Of a stretch of DNA of 64,000 bases, positions 53,966 through 62,777 are shown piece by piece. Each line of letters starts with the position of its first letter. Position 1 is the first letter of the stretch. The position numbers and the translations under genes were made by a program. This DNA comes from Streptomyces sp. SA15 (GTDB lineage Bacteria > Actinomycetota > Actinomycetes > Streptomycetales > Streptomycetaceae). The stretch is from positions 18,862 through 82,861 of the forward strand of contig NZ_NTGE01000110.1 of assembly GCF_002291145.1 (NCBI RefSeq), written 5' to 3'. The notes below the pieces were generated by a model. It saw only the letters and a list, made by a program, of their open reading frames with translations, was not told the origin of the DNA and did not search any database.

Positions 53966-55555
53966 GTGAGCTCGAAACCAGTCGTACTCATCGCTGAAGA
54001 GCTGTCGCCCGCCACCGTCGACGCGCTGGGGCCGGACTTCGAGATCCGGCACTGCAACGGAGCCGACCGGGCCGAACTGCTCCCCGCTATCGCCGACGTC
54101 GACGCGATCCTGATCCGCTCGGCCACCAAGGTCGACGCCGAGGCCATCGCCGCCGCCCGCAAGCTGAAGGTCGTCGCACGAGCCGGCGTCGGCCTGGACA
54201 ACGTCGACGTCTCCGCCGCCACCAAGGCCGGCGTCATGGTCGTCAACGCCCCCACCTCGAACATCGTGACCGCCGCCGAGCTGGCCTGCGGTCTCCTCCT
54301 GGCCACCGCGCGCAACATCCCGCAGGCCAACGCCGCCCTGAAGAACGGCGAGTGGAAGCGGAGCAAGTACACGGGCGTCGAGCTCGCCGAGAAGACCCTC
54401 GGTGTCGTGGGTCTGGGGCGGATCGGCGCCCTCGTCGCACAGCGCATGTCCGCCTTCGGCATGAAGGTCGTCGCCTACGACCCGTACGTGCAGCCCGCGC
54501 GGGCCGCGCAGATGGGCGTGAAGGTGCTGTCGCTGGACGAGCTGCTCGAGGTCTCCGACTTCATCACCGTCCACCTGCCCAAGACCCCCGAAACCCTCGG
54601 CCTGATCGGCGACGAGGCGCTGCGCAAGGTCAAGCCGAGCGTGCGGATCGTCAACGCCGCGCGTGGCGGGATCGTCGACGAGGAGGCGCTGTACTCGGCG
54701 CTGAAGGAGGGCCGGGTCGCCGGTGCCGGCCTCGACGTGTACGCGAAGGAGCCGTGCACGGACTCGCCGCTGTTCGAGTTCGACCAGGTCGTCAGCACTC
54801 CGCACCTCGGTGCCTCGACCGACGAGGCCCAGGAGAAGGCCGGTATCGCCGTCGCCAAGTCGGTGCGCCTGGCGCTCGCCGGTGAGCTGGTCCCGGACGC
54901 CGTGAACGTCCAGGGCGGTGTCATCGCCGAGGACGTCAAGCCGGGTCTGCCGCTCGCCGAGCGTCTCGGCCGGATCTTCACCGCGCTCGCCGGTGAGGTC
55001 GCCGTCCGCCTCGACGTCGAGGTGTACGGCGAGATCACCCAGCACGATGTGAAGGTGCTGGAGCTCAGCGCCCTCAAGGGTGTCTTCGAGGACGTCGTCG
55101 ACGAGACGGTGTCTTACGTCAACGCCCCGCTGTTCGCGCAGGAGCGCGGCGTCGAGGTGCGGCTGACCACCAGCTCGGAGTCCGCCGACCACCGCAACGT
55201 CGTCACCGTGCGCGGCACGCTCGGCAGCGGCGAGGAGGTGTCGGTCTCCGGCACGCTGGCCGGCCCGAAGCACCTCCAGAAGATCGTCGCGGTAGGCGAG
55301 TACGACGTCGACCTCGCTCTCGCCGACCACATGGTCGTCCTGCGGTACGAGGACCGTCCCGGTGTCGTCGGCACCGTGGGCCGTATCTTCGGCGAGGCCG
55401 GCATCAACATCGCCGGCATGCAGGTGTCGCGGGCGATCGCCGGTGGCGAGGCGCTGGCGGTCCTGACCGTCGATGACACCGTGCCCGCCGGGGTGCTGAC
55501 CGAGGTCGCCGAGGAGATCGGCGCGACGTCGGCTCGCGCGGTGAACCTGGTCTGA
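53966..55555 (+). CDS. serA: D-3-phosphoglycerate dehydrogenase
   Basis: A 529-residue first enzyme of serine synthesis, oxidising 3-phosphoglycerate with NAD. The Rossmann motif is GVVGLGRIGALVAQ, the active-site arginine is in IVNAARGGIVDE, and His is in VVSTPHLGAST. This is the long type: an intervening domain (about 318-450) and a C-terminal ACT domain (about 455-529) for serine feedback. The GTG at 53966 is chosen because GAGGA is 6-10 nt upstream; GTG 53954 is possible. With glyA and the gcv genes it supplies the one-carbon pathway. A perfect terminator follows. Confidence 0.96.
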   Translation: MSSKPVVLIAEELSPATVDALGPDFEIRHCNGADRAELLPAIADVDAILIRSATKVDAEAIAAARKLKVVARAGVGLDNVDVSAATKAGVMVVNAPTSNIVTAAELACGLLLATARNIPQANAALKNGEWKRSKYTGVELAEKTLGVVGLGRIGALVAQRMSAFGMKVVAYDPYVQPARAAQMGVKVLSLDELLEVSDFITVHLPKTPETLGLIGDEALRKVKPSVRIVNAARGGIVDEEALYSALKEGRVAGAGLDVYAKEPCTDSPLFEFDQVVSTPHLGASTDEAQEKAGIAVAKSVRLALAGELVPDAVNVQGGVIAEDVKPGLPLAERLGRIFTALAGEVAVRLDVEVYGEITQHDVKVLELSALKGVFEDVVDETVSYVNAPLFAQERGVEVRLTTSSESADHRNVVTVRGTLGSGEEVSVSGTLAGPKHLQKIVAVGEYDVDLALADHMVVLRYEDRPGVVGTVGRIFGEAGINIAGMQVSRAIAGGEALAVLTVDDTVPAGVLTEVAEEIGATSARAVNLV

Positions 55556-55566
55556 CGCTCCACGGC

Positions 55567-55600
55567 AAAAGCCGGGTGGGACACAGCCCACCCGGCTTTT
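55567..55600. terminator. Bidirectional terminator after serA
   Basis: AAAAGCCGGGTGGG and CCCACCCGGCTTTT form a perfect 14-bp stem around ACACAG, with A-run and T-run ends that serve both strands. It separates serA from the convergent exporter gene, whose stop is 2 nt away. Confidence 0.95.
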
Positions 55601-55601
55601 G

Positions 55602-57140
55602 TCATGCCGGTACCTTCTCCGGGTCCGCAGTCTCCTCCCGTACCTCGACCCGCCGTAGCGTCACCGCTGCCAGCACCGCCGCCCCTACCAGCAGCACCGC
55701 CCCCGCGATCGCCGCCGCATGCATGCCGCGGGTGAAGGCCTCGCGGGCCGCTGTTGCCAGGACGTCGCCCGCCCGCTCCGGGAGCTGCCGGGCGATGGCC
55801 AGCGCGCCCCCGAGCGTCTCGTCGGCCGAGGCTGGGGCCGACGACGGCATCTCGTGGCGGTAGATCGCCGTACCGATGGCACCGAGCACCGCCATGCTCA
55901 GCGCGCCGCCGAACTCGGCGGCCGTCTCCAGCAGGGCCGAGGCCGAGCCCGCCTTCTCCACCGGAGCGGTGCCCAGGGCCAGGTCGGCCAGCTGGGACAT
56001 GACGACGACGGCCCCGCAGGCCAGGGCGGCGCACGCGCCCAGCAGCAGCCACAGGGAGTCCGTGTCCGTGAGGACCAGCAACCCGTAACCGCCCGCGGTG
56101 GTCAGAAAGCCGCCGGCGACCACACGCGCCCGGTGCACGCCCCGCCGCACGAGCTGGGATCCTGCCACTCCCGCGAAGCCGATGGGCACCGACGGCAGCA
56201 GGCTCCACAGCGCGGCCTCCAGGGCGCTCTTGCCGAGGACCGACTGGATGTACTGCGTCGTGAAGTAGGCGGACCCGATCATCCCGAAGGCGGCGACGAG
56301 GTAGAGGCCGAGCGCCGGGGCGAAGCCGTGGCCCCGGAACAGCGCCGGTGAGATCAGCGGGGACGCGATCGTGCGCTGGCGGTGGACGAAGAGCGCGGCG
56401 AAGAGCAGGCCCACGGTCACCGACAGCACGTACCCCACGTTCCAGCCCTGGGACGGGATTTCCTTCAGGCCGTAGATCACGGGCAGCACGGCCGCCAGCG
56501 ACAGAGGCACGCTCAGCAGGTCGAAGCGGCCGGGCTCGGGGTTCCTGGCCTCGGGCAGCAGGGCCGGTCCGACGGCCAGGAGCAGCACCATCGCGGGCAG
56601 GTTGACCAGGAAGACCGAGCCCCACCAGAAGTGCTCGACGAGCACACCGCTCATCACCGAGCCGAGCGCGATTCCGGCCGTCATCACGCCGGACCACAGG
56701 CCGACCGCCTTCGCGCGCTGGTCCGAGTCCGTGAACATCGTGCGGATCAGCGCCATCGTGGAGGGCATCAGGGTCGCGCCGCCGACGCCGAGGAGCGCGC
56801 GGGCCGCGATCAGGGTCTCGGCGCTGTTCGCGTACGCCGCGAGCAGCGAGGCCGCGCCGAAGGCGGCCGCGCCGAACAGCAGCAGCCTGCGGCGGCCGAT
56901 GCGGTCGCCGAGGGAGCCCATCGTCATCAGCAGGCCGGCCAGCACGAATCCGTAGATGTCGAAGATCCACAGCTGCTGGGTGCCGCTCGGCTCGAGGTCC
57001 GCGCTGATCGCCGGGATCGCGAAGTAGAGGACCGAGACATCCATCGAGACCAGGAGCAGCGGAAGCATCAGCACGCCCAGGGCGGTCCATTCGCGGCGCC
57101 CGGCTCGGGCGCCCATGGAAGAGCTCGTCGAGTTCGTCAT
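55602..57140 (-). CDS. MFS drug exporter, DHA2 (14-TM) type
   Basis: A 512-residue proton-driven exporter of the QacA/SmvA-like DHA2 family, with fourteen predicted helices. The family segment VSMDVSVLYFAIPAISADL opens the first helix (motif D1), GSLGDRIGRRRLLLFG is the loop 2-3 motif A, and ALLGVGGATLMPSTMALI and SGVMTAGIALGSVMSGVLV match motifs B and C. It is divergent from a TetR regulator with a clear inverted repeat in between, the standard layout of an inducible efflux pair. Substrates are not predictable. Confidence 0.92.
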   Translation of the reverse strand: MTNSTSSSMGARAGRREWTALGVLMLPLLLVSMDVSVLYFAIPAISADLEPSGTQQLWIFDIYGFVLAGLLMTMGSLGDRIGRRRLLLFGAAAFGAASLLAAYANSAETLIAARALLGVGGATLMPSTMALIRTMFTDSDQRAKAVGLWSGVMTAGIALGSVMSGVLVEHFWWGSVFLVNLPAMVLLLAVGPALLPEARNPEPGRFDLLSVPLSLAAVLPVIYGLKEIPSQGWNVGYVLSVTVGLLFAALFVHRQRTIASPLISPALFRGHGFAPALGLYLVAAFGMIGSAYFTTQYIQSVLGKSALEAALWSLLPSVPIGFAGVAGSQLVRRGVHRARVVAGGFLTTAGGYGLLVLTDTDSLWLLLGACAALACGAVVVMSQLADLALGTAPVEKAGSASALLETAAEFGGALSMAVLGAIGTAIYRHEMPSSAPASADETLGGALAIARQLPERAGDVLATAAREAFTRGMHAAAIAGAVLLVGAAVLAAVTLRRVEVREETADPEKVPA

Positions 57141-57151
57141 GTCGGCGACTG

Positions 57152-57200
57152 TACGGCCGTCTTATACGCTTGTCTAGAACGATTGTATAAGACTGCCGTA
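57152..57200. promoter_or_regulatory. TetR operator between exporter and regulator
   Basis: TACGGCCGTCTTATAC (57152-57167) and GTATAAGACTGCCGTA (57185-57200) match as inverted arms in 15 of 16 positions across a 17-nt spacer. A further half-site, CGGTTGTATGG, follows at 57205. It lies 12 nt upstream of the exporter start and 37 nt upstream of the regulator start, so both divergent promoters must overlap it. Confidence 0.85.
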
Positions 57201-57236
57201 TAGGACGGTTGTATGGATCGGAGTAGGGTGGCCCGC

Positions 57237-57821
57237 ATGGGACACCGTGAGGATCTGCTCGAAGGCGCCAAGCGCTGCCTGCTGGCGAAGGGGTTCGCGC
57301 GCACGACCGCGCGCGACATCGTCAAGGAGTCGGGGACCAACCTGGCTTCGATCGGCTACCACTACGGCTCGAAGGACGCGCTGCTCGCCCAGGCGTACGT
57401 GTCACTGGTCGAGGGGATGGGCGACGCCTTCGACGGGGACGGGACCGCCATGAGCACCACCGAGCCCGGATCCCTCGAACGGTTCCAGGGGGTGTGGTCG
57501 AACATCGTCGGCACCATGCGGGATCCGGGTTCGATCTGGCACCTCAGCATGGAGGTCCTGGTCATGGGCGATCAGATGCCCGAGGTGCGCGATCACCTGG
57601 CGCTGGCGCAGCGGGAGGCCGCGCGCGGGCTCATTCCGCTGCTCATGGGCGGGCGCGAGGAGGACGTCCCTGACGAGACCGTGGACACCCTCGGCATGTT
57701 CTACGTGACCCTGATGACAGGGCTGATCGCGCAATGGACCTTCGACCCGAAGACCGCGCCCGGCGCGGAGCAGCTCACCGAGGGACTGCGTCAGGTGATC
57801 GCCTCAGTCATGAAGGAGTGA
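57237..57821 (+). CDS. TetR-family repressor of the adjacent exporter
   Basis: A 194-residue repressor. The N-terminal helix-turn-helix is GHREDLLEGAKRCLLAKGFARTT...SGTNLASIGYHYGSKDALL. The ligand domain is typical of TetR_C_6-like regulators. ATG 57237 is chosen because it opens at the helix-turn-helix; ATG 57213 would add eight residues. Its likely role is repression of the MFS exporter until a drug-like ligand binds. Its 3' end overlaps the convergent ABC ATPase gene by 14 nt. Confidence 0.88.
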   Translation: MGHREDLLEGAKRCLLAKGFARTTARDIVKESGTNLASIGYHYGSKDALLAQAYVSLVEGMGDAFDGDGTAMSTTEPGSLERFQGVWSNIVGTMRDPGSIWHLSMEVLVMGDQMPEVRDHLALAQREAARGLIPLLMGGREEDVPDETVDTLGMFYVTLMTGLIAQWTFDPKTAPGAEQLTEGLRQVIASVMKE

Positions 57822-58488
57822 TCCGCCCGCCCCGCATCTCCAGGGCGCGGTCCGCGAAGTGCCGTACGACCGCCCGGTCGTGGCAGATGAACAGGTAGCC
57901 GAGCCCCAGCTCGTCCTGGAGGTCGGCGAGCAGGTTCAGCACGCCGGCCCGCACCGACGGGTCCAGGGCCGACACCGGTTCGTCGAGGACGAGCAGACGT
58001 GGATCGGAGGCCAACGCCCGGGCGATTCCGGCGCGTTGGCACTGGCCGCCGGAGAGCTCGTGCGGGTGGCGGTCCCCGTACGACGGGTCGAGGCCGACGC
58101 GGTCGAGGAGTTCGGCCACGCGGGCGGGGCCGTCCTCCGCGTTCCAGCGGCCCTGGACCTTCAGCGGTTCCGCCACCGCGTCGCGGATACGGTGACGGGG
58201 GCTGAGAGAACCGTAGGGGTCCTGGAAGACGGGCTGCATGCGCGGGCGGAGAGGACGGAGTTCGCGTTCGGTCAGGGCCGTCAATTCGCTGCCCTCGAAG
58301 CGGACTTCGCCGTCGTCCGGGCGGCGCAGTTGCAGGACCGCCAGCGCGGTGGAGGACTTGCCGCAGCCGGAGGGGCCGTTGAGGGCGAGGGTCTCGCCGG
58401 CCTCCAGGGCGAAGGAGACGTGGTCCACCGCGGTGACGGGGCCGTAGCGGACGACGAGGTCGCGGACGTCGAGCAGTGCGTGACTCAT
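57808..58488 (-). CDS. ABC transporter ATP-binding protein (DppF/NikE type)
   Basis: A 226-residue ATPase. Walker A is GPSGCGKSS, the signature is LSGGQCQRAGIARAL (Cys in place of the usual Arg), and Walker B is LLVLDEPVSALD. It lacks the C-terminal oligo_HPY extension, which makes it shorter than DppF and closer to NikE. It is the last gene of a four-gene importer operon and starts in a 4-nt overlap with the previous ATPase (ATGA). The 3' end overlaps the convergent TetR gene. Confidence 0.92.
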   Translation of the reverse strand: MSHALLDVRDLVVRYGPVTAVDHVSFALEAGETLALNGPSGCGKSSTALAVLQLRRPDDGEVRFEGSELTALTERELRPLRPRMQPVFQDPYGSLSPRHRIRDAVAEPLKVQGRWNAEDGPARVAELLDRVGLDPSYGDRHPHELSGGQCQRAGIARALASDPRLLVLDEPVSALDPSVRAGVLNLLADLQDELGLGYLFICHDRAVVRHFADRALEMRGGRITPS

Positions 58489-59447
58489 GCGGGCTGCCTC
58501 ACCTGGAACAACTCGACGGCGGGATCCGGGACTTCCTCCCAGCGGTGGCAGGCCACCAGCCGCTCGTCCGCCGGCCGCGGCTCCGGTTCGGCCTCGTGGC
58601 AGGCGTCCGCCGCGAGTGGGCAGCGCGGGGCGAACGCGCAGCCCGGCGGGAGGGCGCCCGGGGCGGGCGGGGTGCCGGGGAGGGTGGGCAGGCGGCGGCC
58701 GTGCGCGTGCTCCGGGAGCGAGGCCAGCAGGCCCGCCGTGTAGGGGGCCAGGGGGCGGGCCAACACCTGGTCTGTCGGGCCGAGTTCGGTCAGACGTCCG
58801 GCGTACATGACGAGTGCGCGGTCCGCGTGCTGCCGTACGACGTCCAGGTCGTGCGTGACCAGGACGAGCGCGGCGCCGACCGCCTCCCGCTGCTCGCCGA
58901 GGACGCGCAGCACCTGGTCGCGGCGCTCCTCGTCGAGGGCGGTGGTCGGCTCGTCGGCGACCAGGACGTCGGGTTCGTTGATCGTCGCCATCGCGATGAC
59001 CGCCCGCTGCCGCATGCCGCCGGAGAACTCGTGCGGATACGCCCGCGCCTTGCGTACGGCGTCCGGGATGCCGACGCGGTCGAGCGCCGCCACCGCCCGG
59101 GCCCGCGCCTCCTTGCGGGACACGCCGGCCACCGAGCGTACGGCGGCGGCGAGCTGGTCGCCCACGGGGTGCACGGGGGAGAGGGCGGACAGGGCGTCCT
59201 GGGGGACCAGGGCGATCCGGCGGCCGCGCCGGGGCACTAGGTCCGGATCACCGAGGAGCCGGATGTCCCCGGTCGTCGTCGCACCGCGCGGCATCATGCC
59301 CAGCAGCGCGCGGGCGGTGAGGGACTTGCCCGCGCCCGACTCTCCGACGATCGCGAGGACTTCGCGCGGACGGACGTCGAAGGACAGGCCGCGGACGGCC
59401 TCGACGCCGTCGAAGGCGATGCGGAGATCGCGTACCGAGAGCAACAC
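58485..59447 (-). CDS. ABC transporter ATP-binding protein (DppD/NikD type)
   Basis: A 320-residue ATPase partner. Walker A is GESGAGKS, the signature FSGGMRQRAV, and Walker B VLVADEPTTALD. A C-terminal oligo_HPY domain has CAFAPRCPLAADAC...CH. The GTG at 59447 is chosen because GGAG lies 6 nt upstream, although the frame stays open to 59759. It begins right after the fused permease stop. Confidence 0.9.
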   Translation of the reverse strand: MLLSVRDLRIAFDGVEAVRGLSFDVRPREVLAIVGESGAGKSLTARALLGMMPRGATTTGDIRLLGDPDLVPRRGRRIALVPQDALSALSPVHPVGDQLAAAVRSVAGVSRKEARARAVAALDRVGIPDAVRKARAYPHEFSGGMRQRAVIAMATINEPDVLVADEPTTALDEERRDQVLRVLGEQREAVGAALVLVTHDLDVVRQHADRALVMYAGRLTELGPTDQVLARPLAPYTAGLLASLPEHAHGRRLPTLPGTPPAPGALPPGCAFAPRCPLAADACHEAEPEPRPADERLVACHRWEEVPDPAVELFQVRQPA

Positions 59448-59448
59448 C

Positions 59449-61215
59449 TCAGACTCCAACGGGGGCCTCCTTCGCCACCTGAGCCGTCTTCCTGACCCGC
59501 GTGACCTTCCGGCCCTGCGCGTACGCCGCCCCGGACACCGCCAGCCCCGCCAGCAGGGCCAGTGCCACCGCGGGGGCGAGGGCCGCCCACGGGGCGCGTT
59601 CCACGTAGGCGCGGGACTCGTCGAGCAGCAGGCCCCACTCGGGGGCGGGCGGCTGGGCACCCAGGCCCAGGAAGCCCAAGGAGGCCAGGGCGAGGGCGAT
59701 GCCGGGCAGGCGGAGGAGGGCGTGCCGGGCGACGGGCGCCGCCACGGACGGGAGCACATGCCGGGTGAGGATCCACCACGGCGGAGCGCCGATGGCCCGT
59801 TGGGCGGTCAGGAACGCCGACGCGCGCACCTCCTGCACCAGGGCCGCCGCGTGCGCGGACAGCGCGGGCCAGGACAGCAGAGTGACCGCGAGGGCGGCGC
59901 CGCCGGTGCCGGGTCCCACGACCGCCGCGACCAGGATGCCGACGATCACCGGGGGCAAGGCGTTGGCGATGTCGGCGGCCCCGGCGGCCACGCCCGGCAG
60001 GAAGCCCAGCGTCAGGGCGATCAACAGCCCGAGCAGACAGACGGCCGCCGCCGTGCCGACGGTCGAGGCGGCCCCGTGACCGAGACGGGCGAGCACGTCA
60101 CGGCCAAGGCCGTCGGTGCCCAGGGGGTGCGACCAGGAAGGAGCGGAGAGGCGGGCCGTCGTGTCGATCGCGTAGGGGTCGCGCAGCAGGCCCCAGCCGA
60201 TGGCCACGGCAAGCACGGTGAGCAGGGTCAACGGGATCGCCGGGTGGGTACGGACCGGTCGGACCGGCGGCAGGGACAGGCCGGCGTCACGCAGGGCCGG
60301 GCCCAGCAGCCGACGCCGTACCAGAGCGGCCAGCGCACCGGTGACCAGGCCGAGGGCGAGGAGGGCGAGGATCGCACCCTGGAGCAGCGGCAGGTCCTGC
60401 GACCTGGCCGCGCCGAGGGCCGTGCGCCCGATGCCGGGCACCGCGAACACCACCTCCACGGCGACCGCGCCACCGGTGAGACCGACGGCGGCCATCCCGA
60501 ACTGCGGGACCAGCGGTGGCAGTACGCGCCGCAGGGCGGCCCCCGCGATCCGTGCCCGGTTGACTCCCGCGCCCCGCCACAGCTCCACCCACCGCTCGTC
60601 CAGCACGGCGGGCAGCGCGTCCGCGACCAGTCGGCCGAGCAGGCCGCCCGCCGGAACACCGAGGGCGAGCGCGGGCAGGACCATGTATTCGGGCCCCACC
60701 CACCCGGAGGTCGGCAGCCACCCCAGCCACACCCCGCACACCAGCAACGCGACCGTGGCCAGCAGGAACTCGGGTACGGCGGCCAGCATCGCGGCGAAGG
60801 CCCCGGCCGATCCCCGCCCCCGCACCAGCACGGGCGCGACCAGGACGACGGCCAGCAGCAGCGCCACGCCGAGGGCCGCGGCCATCAGCCCCAGCGACAC
60901 CTGCAGCCCGGAGACGACGGACGGCAGCACCTCGCTCCCCGACACCCAGGACGTGCCGAGGTCCCCGCGCAGCAGGTCGGCAGCCCAATGTCCCAGCAGA
61001 GACAGGGGACCGGCGTCCAGTCCGAGGTCCCGCCGGATGGCGTCCAGGGCCTCCCGTGTCGCCTCCTGTTCGGCGGACCGCGCGCGCAGCACGGTCAGCG
61101 CCGGGTCCTTGCCGGAGAGCCAGGGCAGCAGGCCGACGACGGCCAGCACGGCGACCAGACAGAGGATGCGGGTCAGTCCGGCGACGCTGACCAACGCCCT
61201 TGTGCGCACGCTCAC
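59449..61215 (-). CDS. Fused DppB-DppC permease of a peptide/nickel-type importer
   Basis: A 588-residue protein holding two complete permease units. Residues 1-310 are DppB-like (a first helix, RRDLGLDAGPLSLLGHWAADLLRGDLGTSW, and an EAA-type loop WVELWRGAGVNRARIAGAALRR). Residues 325-588 are DppC-like (HPLGTDGLGRDVLARLGHGAASTVG and an EAA-type FLTAQRAIGAPPWWILTRHVLP). Such fusions replace the usual two separate genes and make a single-chain membrane domain. It overlaps the binding-protein gene by 4 nt. The likely partners are the flanking binding protein and two ATPases. Confidence 0.9.
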   Translation of the reverse strand: MSVRTRALVSVAGLTRILCLVAVLAVVGLLPWLSGKDPALTVLRARSAEQEATREALDAIRRDLGLDAGPLSLLGHWAADLLRGDLGTSWVSGSEVLPSVVSGLQVSLGLMAAALGVALLLAVVLVAPVLVRGRGSAGAFAAMLAAVPEFLLATVALLVCGVWLGWLPTSGWVGPEYMVLPALALGVPAGGLLGRLVADALPAVLDERWVELWRGAGVNRARIAGAALRRVLPPLVPQFGMAAVGLTGGAVAVEVVFAVPGIGRTALGAARSQDLPLLQGAILALLALGLVTGALAALVRRRLLGPALRDAGLSLPPVRPVRTHPAIPLTLLTVLAVAIGWGLLRDPYAIDTTARLSAPSWSHPLGTDGLGRDVLARLGHGAASTVGTAAAVCLLGLLIALTLGFLPGVAAGAADIANALPPVIVGILVAAVVGPGTGGAALAVTLLSWPALSAHAAALVQEVRASAFLTAQRAIGAPPWWILTRHVLPSVAAPVARHALLRLPGIALALASLGFLGLGAQPPAPEWGLLLDESRAYVERAPWAALAPAVALALLAGLAVSGAAYAQGRKVTRVRKTAQVAKEAPVGV

Positions 61216-62708
61216 TTGACGTAGGTGCCCGCCGTGACGAGTTCCCGCTCGCGCGGGTCGTGGGCGGCGCCGACCACGCCGGCGGCGTCGCCCTGGATCA
61301 CTCGCTCGTGGAGCATCGGCACGGCCGCGTCGGTGGCGAGCACGGCGGCCTCGGCGGCGATGATCGCCGCGCGTCGCGTGTCGCCGACCTTGGTCTCGCC
61401 GGCCTTCCGCACCGCCTGGTCCACGGAGGGGTCAGCGAGCTTGGAGAGGTTGAACGTGCCGTTGGAGGCGAAGTCGCTGTGCAGGTACGCGACCGGGTCG
61501 CCGGAGTCGAGGACGGTGGCCCGGGAGAGGATGAACGCGTCGAACTCGCCCGCCATCGCGTCGGATTCGATGTTCGCGTACTCGCGGATGTCCAGCTTCA
61601 CCTTGAACCCGGCCTTCTGCAGCTGCTGTTGCAGGGCCGCGGCCACCTCGGGCAGTTCGGCGCGGTCGGTGTAGGTACCGATGGTGACGGCCTTCCCGGA
61701 GGGGCCCCCGGCCTTGGCCCGAGTCACCGGCTTGCGCAGCTCGGCCGCCCACGGAAGGGCGGGGCCGAGCAGCCCCTCGGCGACGTCGGCGCGTCCCTCG
61801 TACACGCCCGTCGCGAGCGACTCGGCGTCGATGGCCTCCCGTGCCGCCGCCCGCAGCGAGGCGTCCTTGAAGACGCCCTTCTCGGTGTTGAGGTACAGCG
61901 TGTTGGTGCGCGGCATCGGGACCTCGGTGATCAGGTCCTCCTCGAGCAGCGCGGCCTGCGAGACCGGGACCGCCTCGACGATGTCGGCCTCGCCGCTGCG
62001 GAGGGCGGCGGCACGGGCGGTCCCGTCCGGCACGAACTTGACGTCGATCCCCGGGGCCTTGGCCTTACCGCCCCAGTAGGCGTCGTAGCGGTCGAGGGCG
62101 GCGGAGGAAGTCCCGTTGACCTTGGTGAGCTCGAAGGGGCCGGTGCCCGCGCCGACGGGGTTGACCGTCTTCCCCGCGTAGGCCTTCTCGGCGAGGATCG
62201 ACAGCTGGGGCGAGCTGAGCCGCTGCGGGACGAGAGGGTCCTCGGTGCCGGTGGTGACGACGACGGTGTCGGCGTCCTGGGCCTTCGCCGTCAGCTCGAC
62301 GCCGTCGAGGATGCGGGGCTTGGGGGCGGCGGTGGCGGCCTTGCTCAGGGACCGTACGACTGCCTCGGCGGTGAGCTTCGTACCGTCGTGGAAGGTGACG
62401 CCGTCGCGTATCTCGAAGGTCCAACTTCGTCCGGCCTGCGTCCACTTGGTGGCGAGCGACGGCTGGGCATCACCGTCGGCGTTCAGCTTCACCAGGGTCT
62501 CGGCCGTCGACCAGCGCGACAGCTTGAACGCGTCGTCGGACAGCGGGGACAGCCCGGAGCGCGGGGGCTGCATCATCGCGACACGGATGCGCTTGCCGCC
62601 TCCTTCGGCGTCCGTGGCCGACTCCGTACCGGAGAAACAGCCGGTGAGCAGGGCGGAGGCGGCCGTGAGGGCGGTGGCGGGGAGCAGGCGGCGGGCGGGG
62701 AGGCGCAC
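61212..62708 (-). CDS. ABC transporter substrate-binding lipoprotein (SBP_bac_5 type)
   Basis: A 498-residue lipid-anchored binding protein of the peptide/nickel family. The signal ends ALLTGCFSG with Cys24 as anchor. Family segments are TFEIRDGVTFHDGTKLTAEAVV and GTGPFELTKVNG. GTG start with GGAGGG 6-11 nt upstream. It is the first gene of the operon, with a Zur-like box about 55 bp upstream. In this family the ligand can be peptide, nickel complex or metallophore; the zinc-type regulation favours a metal-complex ligand. That is inference, not shown by the protein sequence. Confidence 0.92.
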   Translation of the reverse strand: MRLPARRLLPATALTAASALLTGCFSGTESATDAEGGGKRIRVAMMQPPRSGLSPLSDDAFKLSRWSTAETLVKLNADGDAQPSLATKWTQAGRSWTFEIRDGVTFHDGTKLTAEAVVRSLSKAATAAPKPRILDGVELTAKAQDADTVVVTTGTEDPLVPQRLSSPQLSILAEKAYAGKTVNPVGAGTGPFELTKVNGTSSAALDRYDAYWGGKAKAPGIDVKFVPDGTARAAALRSGEADIVEAVPVSQAALLEEDLITEVPMPRTNTLYLNTEKGVFKDASLRAAAREAIDAESLATGVYEGRADVAEGLLGPALPWAAELRKPVTRAKAGGPSGKAVTIGTYTDRAELPEVAAALQQQLQKAGFKVKLDIREYANIESDAMAGEFDAFILSRATVLDSGDPVAYLHSDFASNGTFNLSKLADPSVDQAVRKAGETKVGDTRRAAIIAAEAAVLATDAAVPMLHERVIQGDAAGVVGAAHDPRERELVTAGTYVK

Positions 62709-62762
62709 GGGACCCTCCGGGTAAAGGGGCGGTCAAAGGCGATAGCGCAGACCGTAGCATGA

Positions 62763-62777
62763 TGACAATCATTTCCA
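62763..62777 (-). promoter_or_regulatory. Zur-like box upstream of the binding-protein operon
   Basis: Read on the minus strand the element is TGGAAATGATTGTCA, matching 13 of 15 positions of the Streptomyces Zur box TGAAAATGATTTTCA as I recall it. A possible promoter, TTGGAA and TACGGT with 16-nt spacing, overlaps it, so zinc-loaded Zur would block transcription. The element also overlaps the stop codon of the upstream HAD gene. It is A/T-rich in an otherwise very GC-rich region, which fits a real site. Confidence 0.75.
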
